Of a stretch of 64,000 nucleotides of DNA, positions 43,125 to 55,950 are shown one piece after another. The translations under genes and the position numbers were made by a program. The stretch comes from Aquilaria yunnanensis (Eukaryota; Streptophyta; Magnoliopsida; Malvales; Thymelaeaceae): positions 42,444,001 through 42,508,000 of the forward strand of contig CM077597.1 in NCBI GenBank assembly GCA_039654915.1. Direction: 5' to 3'. How positions within the stretch are numbered: position 1 is the stretch's first letter; every line of letters begins with the position of its first letter. The notes under the pieces are model-generated. The model made no database searches, was not told the origin of the DNA, and saw nothing but the letters and a program-made list of their open reading frames with translations.

Positions 43125-44537
43125 AGTAGGGTTTCAGGAGCCAAACAAGCGTAGCGAAATATAGCTGAAACCCTCTAGGATCTAAGTGAAACAGGGTAAA
43201 TCGGGTGATCAAAATTTTCATACCTAATTTGGTTAAGATCTTTCACCTAACTATTGAGTTGAATCACAAAACCTAACTAGTTGACGTGTTCAAGCTCTCT
43301 GTGGTATCCAAACAAGCTTCTCGGGATCATCACGCCTCCACCACGTCCCGGTAGATGCATTTCTCTTGCGCCCGCAGTGCTAGCTTGCATCCTCCAAGGA
43401 AAAACAAGAGAAGAGTGCGGGTAGAATTTTTGGGAGGTTAGGGTGAAAGGCTAGGAATTTCTCACTATGTGATGTATTTATAGTGAGACTCAACTTCCAA
43501 GCCTAATGGGTTTCAAAGGCCTAATCTAATTAGGTTTAATTTTTTTCTTAATAATGGCTCAACTTTTGGGCCAATTATTCATACAAAATTATCTTGAAAC
43601 CATAACCCAAATAAATTAGCCCATGCAGTCAAATAATCCAAATAGGCTTTATGTGTGCGACCTAATAGGCTCTTACCACATTGGCAATGATCATAAATCA
43701 CATTTATGATCATAGGCAATCAGCAGTGTCTAGCAACACATCATTGCTACCCAAGTGACAAGATTGTCTGTGATTTGACTAAACCTTTATGATCATTATC
43801 CATATATCCCATTGTCCCTTTGTCCAAGATATCAAGACTAAGCACAAGACATGGAATGTGTCACTCTCGTATAGCCCAATCTTTGGTTTCTTGAATATCG
43901 AGTAGACTAACTTAAACTCATGGCATTGATATCGTATATCAAGTCATCCGAGCATGGCCATGCATTTTCTTAGTCTCACTTTATCAAGTGGCCCGAAGAT
44001 ATCATTCCCATTACATAGGAGGGACAAATCCCATCTTGATCATACAAAACCATCCACATGATATATGATGTACCCAATGACCTCTTTCAAGTTCACTCAG
44101 TTATGAGCAACAAAGGGAAGTATCAAAGTATGTGACTCACATGTAGGGAACCTTGATGACCTTAGATCAAAGAACTAAATATACCATGATCACTATAAGA
44201 ATCACTTATGACACTCAAATAACGATCCATGTAGAGTGCTCATGGTTGGTCGGTCCAGTACACTAGTTCTCCAACTTGTACTCATATGTAGACTACATAT
44301 CTCATATTAGTCTCCACATATGCTAGTCGTTATATATTATTGTAATCCACTCCACAATATTACTAGACCAAGGACATTTAAGAATATCATTATTCTAGGG
44401 TTATAATTATGTTAATTACATTACGCAAAAATAAAACAACAAACATAATTATTGGCTTAATGCCTTAATAAAATATCATGATTTAATGTGCAAAAATACA
44501 ATCATCTCATGACTGGCTTTTGGGCACAACACTAAGA
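43125..44537 (-). repeat. 3' LTR of Copia E
   Basis: A 1413-bp LTR of the A/D Copia family in minus orientation (displayed AGTAGGGTTTCAGG ... ACACTAAGA, both ends mutated). It is more diverged than the D LTRs and is followed directly by a purine tract (minus strand GTAGGAAAT) and the Copia RNase H region. Confidence 0.85.
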
Positions 44538-44994
44538 ATTTCCTACTTGCACTAAAGCCAATCATCCATGTATCTAATAGTGATGGACCTAGAATGGCTA
44601 TCATGCTTCTACTATGTAAGGGGTTTTGTTAGCGGATTAGCAATGTTGTTGTCTGTCGAAGTCCTACATATCCTCACTTCACCCCTCTCGATGATCTCCC
44701 GAATGAGATGATAGCGTCAAAGTATGTGTTTGGAATGCTTGTGAGATCAGGGTTCTTTAGCCTGTGTGATTGCTCCATTGTTGTAACAATAAAGCTCTAT
44801 TGGGTTGGCATTGTTTGGAACCACTCCAAGTTCTGTGATGAGCTTCTTGATCCAAACTGCCTTCTTCACAGCATTAGAGGTGGCAATGTACTCAAATTCT
44901 ATTGTAGAGTCTGCTACTGTCTCTTGCTTTGAATTTTTCCAGCTTACAGCACCACCAACAATACAAAACACATAACCATATTGCAACCTAAAAT
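44538..44994 (-). pseudogene. Copia E RNase H fragment
   Basis: On the minus strand 44994-44747 reads YGYVFCIVGGAVSWKNSKQE, then TVADSTIEFEYIATS and VWIKKLITELGVVP, closely matching the RNase H of A and D. The piece between 44746 and the LTR encodes the tail with a frame break. The upstream part is cut at 44994 by insertion of F; the remainder should lie beyond F's 5' LTR, outside the window. Confidence 0.85.
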
Positions 44995-47435
44995 TTTTAC
45001 CCACTCTGGGGTAATCCAATTATGGTGCCAAATTTGTGCATTTAGACTCCCAGGACAAGTACTATTTTGTAGGCCATCAGAACACTCCCTTTAGTGTGCA
45101 TACTCAAGTGGCCCTCTTGGGCACTATCTAAACACAAGCATATTGGTCCAACCACCATGCACATATTCACATCTCATGCATACCATGGCAGAAAAGAAGG
45201 AAAACACTAGCACAAGTCTTAATCTTGGCTACCACACATTAGGAAATCTTGTTCAATTCTAGTGACCAGCCACTGCACCTGTAACTTCCACTAATAAACT
45301 TATCATTCTAGTCATGTGCTCCCCAGGTTTTCACTTCATTATCAAGTAGAGACTTAGAGAAAACCAAGGAATTTTTTTTTACATCAATAGCCCACCTATG
45401 GACCAAGTTACGGATTTTTTAAGTTGGTTACAAAATTCTGACCAAATGAACAGTAACTTAGCCAAATTTGAAATGTCATATCTTTGGCTACAAGGCTCTA
45501 AATTCAGAAATTAAAAATTCTAGTTCAACCTATTGATGTTCTCTAGGTTTGGTCACAATTTCATACCAAGATTCCTTCTACACAGGGAGATATAGAACTT
45601 TAAGTGCAGAGTCAAAATTTAGGTCACTTTATGACCATTTTGCCCATACAAAATTTCATAAGTGTGCAAACACTTCATCCACAAGGGGAAAACCCTCCAA
45701 AGCTATCCCATATATGTCCATTACAAATAAGAATTACATTCCCTTGATTTTAACAAGTTGATGTGGCCAAAACAGAATTTACAAGTAAGTAGCCCATCAT
45801 TCACACTTAGGCAGCTTTGCACCACATCACTTATACAGCCAAAACATTACTCAAATGTTCACATACTTGTCTCATTTTACATACAATACATGTACATGCA
45901 TACATGCACTACATATTGGTCTTAACTCAGCTAAATACACACCCTAAGTTACAGGAGTGCTTGAGACACAATGGACTCCAAAACAATATCAAATGTTCTC
46001 CTAAAATCACCAAAATTTCCAGATTAGAACTAGACATATGGAAGTTCATGTACCTAAAATTTTAGATCAAAAATAAAATGAAAAATGTTAGTTTGAATGT
46101 GATCTTTCTGCTGGACCTGAAATGACATAATTGAGGGGAGTAAGTTTCATTGAGAAACTTCATAAGGGTAGCACTTTGATTCAATAGGCAATGTAACCAT
46201 GATCAAAACCTGCATCAAATGACACTAAAATAAAAAAACCACAATGCATATATACAAGATATAGCAACCAAATGTAGCGGCCATTCACAACCAACAAACA
46301 CATGAAATGCAGTAGCAACAATAACCATAGATTAATCCATAAAACATGTAATAAACTTAAATAAATCACTTTGGCAGCCCTCCTCAAGCTAACGCTTAGT
46401 CTTAGGAGGATTTTAACACTAGTTAGTACTAACTTTGGGCCCTAGAAACCCTCACTTTACTGCCATCATTGTGCACTTCACACTAGGTCACAAAACCTTC
46501 AATAAGTGCACCCCCCTCACTAAGCTTGGTTCATCAAGCTCATGGCTCTCTTCCAAGCTTAGTCCTAGCTCCATGGATGTTTGAAAATTTCAGAAAATAG
46601 TTGATGAGAGCAAGAGAACCCTTACCTTGATGGGTATGCTGAGATTGGAGCTTGATCCTAGGTGCACTCAAGCAATAGCACCAAATAGCTTCCAATTGTC
46701 CTTCCTTGACTTCAATTGCATGTAGTTTTGTGTTTGAAGGTATGGTGGCTATGGAGGAAGTGTGGCTATGTTCTTGGGCTGGAGGAGGATGAAAATGAGA
46801 GGGAGATAAGTGGTTTGGCCACTTAAATGGGCTTAAATGAGCTTAAGGGCACAAAACGCACTTAACAAGCTTAACCTCGCTTTATGTCATTTTCCTTATC
46901 ACTAATTATGGTTTCTTTGTCTTAAACTCATTGGTACACCTGTGGCTAACATTTTTTACTATTTATCAAGTCTTGGCTACCTCCCCCATGGTGGGATAAC
47001 CCCACAATTCCACCCTTTGACTTAAGTGAAAAGCATGAACACCTTAAGGTTTACATTAAGACATTTAGGTCCTTAATGCCTTTAGTCTTTCCTTTGTCCA
47101 AACTTGTCTTCCGTGAGCAATTTGGTCCTCCAATAGCACTTTCATACCATTCATATCCTTCCCATAACACTCCAAGTCTTTTTCTTGAGAGTTTTGCAGT
47201 TGAGTACCCAAATTTCCAAAACCTTACAAAAAAGTCTATAGGTTGCTTGACAAAAAAGCAATCCCTAAGGCTTTTCTTGGGGGGCCAAGTTACTAACTTG
47301 GAACACTTTTAAGAAGGTGTTGATCATGCCTTTTACCCCTCACACTTCAATCACTATGGTGAGAATTACACAATATAATGGTTTTTAACCATTTTGCCAT
47401 ACTTGTAACTCTCCCATTTTTGTATGGTGGAAACA
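44995..47435 (-). repeat. 3' LTR of chromovirus F
   Basis: A 2441-bp LTR. Minus-strand start TGTTTCCACC, end GAGTGGGTAAAAA (TG changed to TT on the display strand). The internal side is a strong purine tract AAGGGGGGGAGGAT (47436-47449). It contains the hairpin at 46142-46160 and matches the solo LTR at 7650-11517 throughout. Confidence 0.88.
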
Positions 47436-47949
47436 ATCCTCCCCCCCTTAAAAATTTTAGTCCTCCAAAATAGCCTTCAGCTTCGGGTATTCATCATGAT
47501 ACCTTTCCATAAGGTCTTTTTCAGTTTCCTAGGTTGCTTCCCTTTCAAAGTGGTGTGACCACTGAACTTTAACCATGGGAAGAAGTTTGTTTCTTAACCT
47601 TCTGGTATCCTTGGCTAAGATAGCTATAGGTTTCTCTTCATATGTCAAGTTAGGTTCCAACTGTATCTCTTCCACTACAGTAGCATGCTTTGTGTCTATT
47701 AGACACTTCTTAAGCATACTTATGTGAAAAACATTATGAACACTTGACATACTTAGTGGTAGAGCTAACCTATATGCTACCTTACGAACTCTGTCCAAAG
47801 ATCTCATAAGGACCTATCTATCTTGGAGCTAACTTGGTTCTTCTGCCAAATCTAACAGTGCCTTTGGTTGGCGCAACTTTTAGCCAAAGATTGTCACCAA
47901 CCTCAAATTCCAAGTCTCTCATTCTTTTATGCACATAGGCTGTGATTCT
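47436..47949 (-). pseudogene. F integrase C-part and chromodomain
   Basis: Minus-strand reading: RMRDLEFEVGD, then SSVHNVFHISMLKKCL and a chromodomain-type segment (EEKPIAILAKDTRRLRNKLL, VQWSHHFEREAT) from about 47807 to 47529, then EKDLMERYHDEYPKL. The chromodomain directs chromovirus integration to certain chromatin. Frames are broken between 47950 and 47807. Only a short linker ([14 protein letters not shown], near 47985) remains of the usual integrase N-part. Confidence 0.82.
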
Positions 47950-49323
47950 TTAGGCACATAGATTCGGTCCTTGAAGTATAGTAATTCTTGCTTGTAGGCA
48001 AAGGATTGATACAAGGAAGCCTTTTCCTCTCCAAAAATTTTTTTCATTCACAACTTTTGGTCTTTCAGGGTCTGCCTTAAGGCCTTGTGCATCTATGATG
48101 TGTCCTATGAAAGACACTTCCCTTATCCAACACTTGGATAATTTGGCATAAAGGTGATGTTCCAATAGAGTCTTTAGGACAATCTTCAAATTATGTTTAT
48201 GTTCATTTTCATCCTTTGAATACACTAGGATGTCATCAATGAACACAACCACAAATTTGTCCAGATGTGGTCTGAACACCCTGTTCATCAGGTCCATAAA
48301 AATAGCTGGGCCATTAGTCAAAGCAAATGGCATGACCGTGTACTCATAATGCCCATATTTGGTCCTAAATGCAGTCTTAGGAATGTCCTCTTCCTTTACT
48401 CTCAATTGGAAGTATCCAAATCTCAAATCTATATTGGAGAAGATCTTAGCTCCCTTGAGTTGATCACAAAGATTCTTAATCCTAGGGAGTGAATACTTGT
48501 TCTTGATAGTCACTGCATTGAGCTTCCTGTAGTCAATGCATAGTCTCAAAGATCCATCCTTCTTTTTCACAAAGAGAACAAGGGCTCCCCATGGTGAAAC
48601 ACTTGGCCTTATGAACCTTTTTTCAAGAAGTCCATCAAGTTGTTTCTTGAGCTCATTCATTTCTCTTATTGGCATTTTGTAAGGAGGTATGGATATTGGA
48701 CTAGCTTCTGGTTGCAGCTTGATTTCAAACTCAATTTCCCTTAGTGGAGGAATACCTGGTAGGTCTTTAGGAAAGACTTGTGTAAAGTCTCTCACTACAG
48801 GTATTCTGTCCACTTCCTTATCACAGTGCAATTCATTCAATGCATAACAATCATCGTGCTCAGAAATCACAGGTATCTCATCTAGTACCTCTAGCTCCAT
48901 GCCATCCAATTCATACACTAATTCCTTAGAATTCATTAATGCATGCACTTCACCATTAGGCAATGTGATTTCCCTCTTATCACAATCAATCCTTATGTTA
49001 TGCATAGCAAGCCAATTCATACCCAGCACTAAATGATACTTAGGAATATCCAACACTAGCAGATTAGTCATAACCTTAGTCTTTCCTACTACTAGCTCAC
49101 AATCCTTAGCTAGGTCATTAGTGAAAAGGCATTGACTACCTGCTATTTTCAGTAAGGATATCTTAGGCATGATTTCAGTACGGAATTTCATGGCTTCAAC
49201 AAATTTCCTAGCCATTATAGACACAAATGCACCAGTATCAAACAGAACACTAACAGGCATACCATTAAGGTAAATGTTACCTCTCAGTGCTCCTCCCTGC
49301 TCTAATGTCTCTAGCCTCTCCAC
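47950..49323 (-). pseudogene. F protease and RT, truncated by internal deletion
   Basis: An uninterrupted frame of 457 residues. Protease: [16 protein letters not shown] (DTGA active site near residues 29-32) and [74 protein letters not shown] and an intact FIDDILVYS. After ADPERPKVV the RT end, the RNase H and the integrase zinc and catalytic core are gone. Known chromovirus pol is far longer, so F is a non-autonomous deletion derivative with a surprisingly open PR-RT frame. Confidence 0.88.
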
Positions 49324-49559
49324 TTGGAAGACTCCGCCAGCTATCTACACTAGAGGAACTGGCCTCTGCTGTCCCTCCCTAGGTGCTCCCCATCTAGGTT
49401 CTACCCCAATAGGCCTTACTGGACCATGGTCTTCTGGCCACCTTTGAGCCTGTAGATAGTGTTTGATCCAATGATCCATGGATCCACATCTTAGATAGGC
49501 TTGGGTGTCAAAATAGCAAGGTTTCTTTCCATGAAACTTTTTGTATTTAGGGCACCTTA

Positions 49560-50850
49560 GGCCAGGGAACTTCCCTTAACATTGCCCCCACCACCAACAT
49601 GAGAATTCCTAGCAATTCCTTTGCCATGTGGTGGGTTCCCCTGTTTGCCTCCTGCCAGACTATTTTCCGCTGGTCCACTGGGAAAATACTTAGTCTCATA
49701 CTCCTCTTGCTCTACTAATAGAGCTTTCTGCACTGCTTCATAGTATGTAACTAATCCAAAAGGTCTAATAGCCTTTCTAATGTCTGACTTTAGGCCTCAG
49801 ACAACTCTTTTGGCCTTCAACTCCTCCATTTCATGATACTAAGGAGCATACCACACCAACTGATTGAATTTGTGCTCACACTCTAGGACACTGAGGTTTT
49901 CCTGCGTTGGAGCATCAAATTCAGCTTGCTGCATATCCTTTATAGCATCACTAATGTACTGCTCCTGAAACAGCTGGGTAAACTCTGGCCAAGTCATTTC
50001 CATGTCTTCTCCTGGCCTTCTACCATTCTGGACAGCATATCTATCTTTGTTGCTCCTCCACCATATCTTTGCACTGCCTACCAAATTGTAGGTAGCCAGT
50101 GACACTCTCTTGGTTGAGCTGAGTGGCATCCTCTCAAGCATTTTTTCAATCAAGATTAACCACTCCTCAACTCTCTCTAGCCTAGCTCTTCCATCAAACT
50201 GTGGAGGTCTTAGGCCTTGGAACCTCTCCAATAGTTTGACTTCATCTACGCCTTCCAAATCCTCTCATCTGTGTCTCTTGGATATGTAAGAGCCCTCTGT
50301 ATGGTGATGCTCTCTATGATCTCTCTACTTTCTCTTGGATCTTGTCTCATGGCCTTCCTCAAGCTCATTCTTAGTAAAGGAATGGTCATAGACTGAGGGA
50401 TTGGTCTTAGATACCTGACCAATCTCAGACCTTAGTATTCTTCCTCTTGGATTTCTCCTATTCTCATCTTCTTCCTCAATGTTCTCATCATTTGTATCCT
50501 TTAAGCTTCCAGAAGGAACATATTCAGATGTGTTCCTAGTATCCTCTTTTGGTTGCTGCTATGTGTCTTGAACTGGTTCTGTTAGAGCTACTTGGACTCC
50601 TTGTTGTTGTGCTTGAATCAACCCTACTAAGTTTTCATTGATTAGAGCTAAGCTCCTTTGAAGCTCTAATGAAACCTGAGGCACTTCAGGGTTTGGTACC
50701 CCCCATTGCCCTTTATTCCCTCTATTCTATCCATTTCTTTGTTTCCCAGAATCAGTAGGAGGCTTTCGAGGTGGTTCCCCTCTCCTTGTGACAACCATGT
50801 TTACTTCCTGCTTTGACGATTCATCATAGAGCACATATAAAGATCATAGG
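49560..50850 (-). pseudogene. F gag, broken
   Basis: Open part 50258-49839: LLERFQGLRPPQFDGRA, NLVGSAKIWWRS and WPEFTQLFQEQYISDA, a typical chromovirus Gag core. Downstream, to about 49560, the minus strand encodes the Gag C-part in broken frames. Upstream, to about 50810, lies a Gln/Pro-rich N-terminal part with stops. I cannot place the start codon with confidence. Confidence 0.75.
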
Positions 50851-50948
50851 TATTTTAATGGTACTTGACACTAGCAGCTGACCAAACTGAGTTCATGTAT
50901 GTAGATGAATGCAATGCAACTATATGCTATTTACATGTACAAACCATG

Positions 50949-50960
50949 TTCTAATACCAA
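50949..50960 (-). other. Primer binding site of F
   Basis: Minus strand TGGTATTAGAAC, two mismatches to the initiator-Met tRNA complement TGGTATCAGAGC, four bases from the 5' LTR end at 50965. It confirms that the 5' LTR is the right-hand one. Confidence 0.7.
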
Positions 50961-50964
50961 CTTC

Positions 50965-51793
50965 TGTTACCCACTCCGACGTAGTCCAATTATGATGCCA
51001 AAATTGTGCATTTAGACTCCCAGGATTGGTAATGTTCTATAGGCCATTAGAACACTGCCCTTAGTGTGCATACCCAAGTAGCCCTCTTGGGCACTATCTA
51101 AACACATGCATGTTGGTCCCGCCATCACACGCATAGTCACGTTTCATGCACACCATGGCAGCAAAGAAGGAAAACACTAGCACAAGTCTTAATCTTGGCT
51201 ACCACACATTAGGCAATCTTGTTAAGTTCTAGTGCCAGCCACTGTATCTGTAACTTCCAATAATAAAATTATTATTCTAGCCATGTGCTCCCATGTTTTT
51301 CACTCCATTATCAAGTAGAGACTTAGAGCAAACCAAGGAATTTTTTTTTACAACAATAGCCCACCTATGGACCAAGTTATGGATTTTTTAAGTTGGTTAC
51401 AAAATTCTGACCAAATGAACAGTAACTTAACCAAATTTGAAATGTCATATCTTTGGCTACAGGTATCCAAATTTAGATATTACAAATTGCAGTTCAACCT
51501 ATTGATGTTCTCTAGGTGTGGTCAAAATTTCACACCAAGATTCCTTCTACACAGGGAGATATAGAACTTTAAGTGTAGAGTAAAAATTCTGGTCACTTTA
51601 TGACCATTTTGCCCATACAAAATTTCATAAGTGTGCTAAAACTTAATTCACAACGGGAAAACCCTCCAAAGCTATCCCATATATGTCCGTTACACATAGG
51701 AATTACATTCCCTTGCTTTTAACAACTTTATGTGGCCAAAACAGGATTTACAAGTCAGCAGCCCATCATTCACAATTAGGCAGCTTTGCACCT
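50965..51793 (-). repeat. 5' LTR of F, cut by hAT-like DNA
   Basis: Displayed start TGTTACCCACTCCG. It follows the 3' LTR from 44995 for about 830 bp to GGCAGCTTTGCACC, where the 3' LTR continues with ACATCAC but this copy changes to TAGGGATGGGC. The remaining about 1.6 kb should be beyond the right edge, if the insert is complete. Confidence 0.85.
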
Positions 51794-52038
51794 AGGGATG
51801 GGCATGGAGCGGATCAACCCGCTCCATGGAGTGATCCACTATTGATCTACTTCTTTATGAATCAATCCATAACCCACTCCACTCATTTATGGATCGATCC
51901 ATGATCCACTCCACCTAACTTGTGGATATCCAATCCATGATATTTTGATAGATAGTTAAAAAAAAAAATTTTATAGCTATTTCAAATATTTTTTTATAGA
52001 GACAAAGAAATGCATAAAAATATAATTTTCAATATGCA
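51794..52038. mobile_element. Terminal part of a probable hAT-type DNA transposon
   Basis: Starts TAGGGATGGGCATGG, like the C/TAGGG-type ends of plant hAT elements. It then holds many subterminal copies of GGATC/ATCCA motifs (ATCCACT, ATCCATG, ATGGATC), typical of hAT transposase-binding ends. After an A/T-rich stretch it is cut at 52038 by element C. The other end and the 8-bp duplication (expected TTTGCACC) would be off the window. Family assignment rests on the terminal bases and motif clustering only. Confidence 0.45.
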
Positions 52039-52139
52039 TGATGGCCGGGGGCCTCATCGTTTAGAGTCCTGGTGACTGGTGGAGAGACTTCTAGGAGGAA
52101 GAACGCCTGGAGGATGGTTCGCCGTTGGGAGTGTGCCTG
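52039..52139 (-). repeat. 3' LTR of element C, distal 101 bp
   Basis: Displayed TGATGGCCGGGGGCC. It is the reverse complement of the last about 100 bp of B's LTR (CACCAGTCACCATG ... GGCCATCA, with ATG changed to AGG here). The rest of the LTR is at 60461-61237, beyond the inserted Copia D. The bases before it, ATGCA (52034-52038), should be the target copy of C. Confidence 0.92.
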
Positions 52140-53554
52140 TGTTGGGTTTCGGGAGCCAAACAGCACAGCGGAATTTAACCGAAACCCTCCAGGATCCAAG
52201 TGAAACGGGGTAAACCGGGTGTTCGAAAATTTCATACCTAATTTTCGGTTGAGATCTCTCACTCAACTGTAGAGTCGAATCACAAAACCTGAACAGTTGA
52301 CGTGTTCAGGCTCTCTATGGTATCCACACGAGCCTCTCGGGATCACCACGCTTCCACCACGTCCCGGCAGATGCGTTTCTCTTGCGCTCGCAGTGCTAGC
52401 TTGCGTCCTCCAAGGAATTGCAAGAGAAGAGTGTGGCTGTCCTTTTGGGAGGCTAGGGCAAGGAGACCTGCGAATTTCTCACTTAAAAGTTGTATTTATA
52501 GTGAGACTCAACTTCCAGGCCTAATGGGTTTCAAAGCCCTAATCCAATTAGGATTTAATTTCGGGCTTAATAATGGCTCAACTCCTTGGCCCATTATTAA
52601 TACGAAATTAAAGTGAAACCATAACCCAAATAATTAGCCCATGCACTCTAATGATCCAAATAGCTCTACGTGTGCGACCCAATAGGCTCTTGCCATGTTG
52701 GCAATGATCATAAATCACATTTATGATCATAAGCAATGAGCGGTGTCTAGCAACACATCATTGCTACCCAAGTGACAAGATTGTCGGTGAATCGACTAAA
52801 CCTTTATGATCATCACCGATATATGCCATTGTCCCTTTGTCCAAGATATCAAGACTAAGCACAAGACATGGAATGTGTCACTCTCGTATAGCCCAATCTT
52901 TGGTTTCTTGATTACCGAGTAGACCAAATTAAACTGATGACATTGATATCATATATCAACTCATCGGAGCATGGCCATGCATTTTCTAAGTCTCACTTTA
53001 TCAAGGGGCCTAAAGATATCACTCCCGTTACATAGGAGGGACAAATCCCATCTTGATCATACAAATCCCTCCGCATGATATGTGACATACCCAATGACCT
53101 CCTTCAAGTTCACTCAGTTACGAGCAACAAAGGAAAGTATCAAAGTATGTGACTCACATGTAGGGAACCTTGATGATCTTAGGTCGAAGGACTACATATA
53201 CCATGATCACTATGAGAATCACTTATGACACTCATATAACGATCCATGAAGTGTTTTCATGGTGGGTCGGTCCAGTACACAAGTTCTCCAACTTGTACCC
53301 ATATGTAGACTACATATCTCATATTGTCTCCACATATGCTAGTCATTATGTATTATTGCAACCCGCTCCACAATAATACTATACTAGGGACGTTTAAGAA
53401 TATCATTATTCTAGGGTTACAATTATGTTTATTACGTTACGCAGAAACAAAACAACAAACAAAATTGCTGGATTAATGCCTCAATAAAATATCATGACTC
53501 AATGTGCAAAAATACAATCATCTGATGATTGGCTTTTTGGGCACAATACTAACA
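52140..53554 (-). repeat. 3' LTR of Copia D
   Basis: Displayed TGTTGGGTTTCGGG ... ATACTAACA. Next to it at 53555-53567 is the purine tract (minus strand GCAAGTGGGAGAT). Opposite-strand open frames at 52297-52616 are judged non-coding. Confidence 0.95.
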
Positions 53555-55188
53555 ATCTCCCACTTGCACTAAAAGCCAATCATCCATGTATCTAATACTG
53601 ATGGACCTAGAATGGCTATCATGCTTCTGCTGCGTAAGGGGCTTTGTCAGTGGATCAGCAATGTTGCTGTCTGTCGAAGTCCTGCATATCCTTACATCAC
53701 CCCTCTCGATGATCTCCCTGATGAGATGATAGCGTCGGAGTATGTGTTTGGATCTCTGGTGAGATCGAGGTTCCTTAGCCTGTGCGATTGCTCCATTGTT
53801 GTCACAATAGAGCTCTATCGGGTCAACAATGCTTGGAACCACTCCAAGTTCAGTGATGAACTTCTTGATCCAAACTGCCTCCTTTGCAGCATCAGAGGCG
53901 GCAATGTACTCAGATTCTGTTGTAGAGTCAGCTACTGTCTCTTGCTTTGAACTCTTCCAGCTCACAGCACCACCACCAATACAAAACACATAACCAGATT
54001 GCGATCTAAAATCATCCTTATCGGATTGGAAGCTTGCATCAGTGTAACCCCTTACAACGAGTTGATCTTCACCTCCAAAGACCAAGAATGCATCCTTAGT
54101 CCTTCGTAAGTACTTAAGGATGTTCTTAACAGCTGTCTAGTGACTTTCACCGGGGTTCGATTGGTACCTACTCGTCATGCTCAAATCATATGAGACATCG
54201 GGACGAGTACATATCATGGCATACATGATAGATCCAATTGCTGAGGCATATGGAATCTTACTCATGCGCTCTCTCTCCTCGGTTGTACTCGGACACTGAG
54301 ATCTAGAAAGAGTGATACCATGTGACATGGGCAAGAATCCTTTCTTGGAATCTTGCATGCTAAACCTCTTTAGCACCTTGTCAATATATGTACTTTGACT
54401 TAGGCCAAGAAGCTTTCTAGATCTATCTCTATAAATCCTGATGCCTAACAATAGGCTGCTTCACCCAAGTCCTTCATAGAGAAACATTTCCCTAGCCAAG
54501 TCTTCACAGACTGTAGCTCAGGAATGTCATTCCCGATGAGTAGTATGTCATCTACATACAACACCAAGAAGACAATAGCGCTCCCACTAACCTTCTTGTA
54601 GACACAAGGTTCATCTTCATTTTTGATAAAACTAAACTCTTTGATTGCATCATCAAAACGAAGATTCCAACTTCGAGAAGCTTGCTTCAGTCCATAAATG
54701 GACCTTTGCAATTTGCACACTTTATTGGCATTCCCAGGAGTGACAAAACCCTCAGGCTGTGTCATGTACACATCCTCAAGTAGCTTTCCATTTAGGAATG
54801 CAGTTTTGACATACATTTGCCATATCTCATAATCATAGTGTGCAGCAATAGCAAACAAAATTCGGATGGATTTAAGCATAGCAACTGGTGAAAAAGTTTC
54901 ATCATAGTCAATACCATGAATTTGCTTGAAACCTTTTGCGACCAATCGTCCCTTAAAGGTAATCACATTACCATCCATGTTAGTTTTCTTCTTGAAAACC
55001 CATTTGCACCCTATGGATTTTACCCCTTCAGGTGGGTCAACCAAAGTCCATACTTGGTTTTCATACATGGATTCCATCTCGGATTTCATGGCCACTAGCC
55101 ATTTCTCAGAGTCAGGCCCCGACATAGCTTGTTGGTAGGTTGTGGGCTCATCTTGATCCATGAGCATCACATCACCGGTGTGAGTCAC
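53549..55188 (-). pseudogene. Copia D RT and RNase H, broken
   Basis: RT: CKWVFKKKTNMDG, QMYVKTAFLNG (A has QMDVKTEFLNG), SIYGLKQASRSW and YVDD near 54550. One base is lost after GEAAY (near 54450: CCTATTGTTAGG against CCTATGTGTTAGG in A), shifting the frame. TGG becomes TAG after SNPGESH (54134-54136). RNase H is otherwise complete: YTDASFQSD, DSTTESEYIAAS, ADPLTKPLTQQ, ending VQVGDC at the LTR border. The tail is intact here, unlike in A. Confidence 0.93.
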
Positions 55189-55209
55189 GAGAAATCCATA
55201 TCTCTCGTG

Positions 55210-55950
55210 CTAACGCCGAATCCTACCAGTCCTACGTGGGCTTTGTGCTACAGGAACAGACTCTTGAACCACAACATCTTGTGGTGTCTGTTCAGGTTCC
55301 ATTTCAGGTTCAATGTCTCCTTGTTGTTCTTGAATTTCTTCAAGTTCTACTTTCCTCCCACTAGTTTCTTTAGAGATAAACTCTTTCTCCAAAAAGACAC
55401 CAGTTCGAGCAACAAACACTTTTTGCTCAGAGGGATTGTAGAAATAGTAACCCTTTGTTTCTTTGGGATACCCAACAAAAAGACATTTTTGAGATTTGGG
55501 CCCTAGTTTGTTAGAGGATTGACATTTTACATAAGCGTCACAGCCCCAAATCTTCATAAAAGACAAATTAGGACGCCTCCCACTCCATATCTCATATGGT
55601 GTCTTTTGAATCGATTTAGATGGAACTTGGTTTAGTGTAAAAGCGGCTGTCTCTAGAGCATGTCCCCAAAAGGAGTTTGGAAGGTCAGCTTGACTCATCA
55701 TGGAGCGAACCATGTCTAACAGAGTTCGATTTCTCCTTTCAGAAACACCATTCCATTGAGGTGTACCTGGTGGAGTGAGTTGTGATACTATACCACACTC
55801 CTTCAAATAGTCAAAGAATTCTCGATCCAAGTACTCTCCACCTCGATCTGATCGAAGCACTTTGATACTCTTCCCGAGTTGATTCTCTACTTCATTCTTG
55901 AATTCTTTGAACTTTTCAAAGGATTCTGACTTGTGTCTCATAAGATACAC
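55210..55950 (-). pseudogene. Copia D integrase C-part
   Basis: Continues the integrase frame after a TAA at 55951-55953 (SRYG-stop-VYLMRH; a tyrosine codon is expected). It has the second Asp region (VLRSDRGGEYL) and the Glu region (WNGVSERRNRTLLD), then the C-terminal part typical of Copia (KIWGCDAYVK, KCLFVGYPKETKGYYF). It ends at a TAG (55207-55209) where copy A has GAG. The catalytic residues are present. Confidence 0.92.

Noticed and set aside
52297..52616. Overlapping open frames of 75 and 104 codons found in several Copia LTR copies (also 3199-3518, 9646-9901, 59203-59522, 19372-19596).
   Set aside because: They lie antisense to the element in the LTR, overlap each other in two frames, and persist mainly because the LTRs are near identical. 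The E copy (near 43330) has a stop in the frame. The older copy at 19372 is still open, so this is a judgement and not proof.
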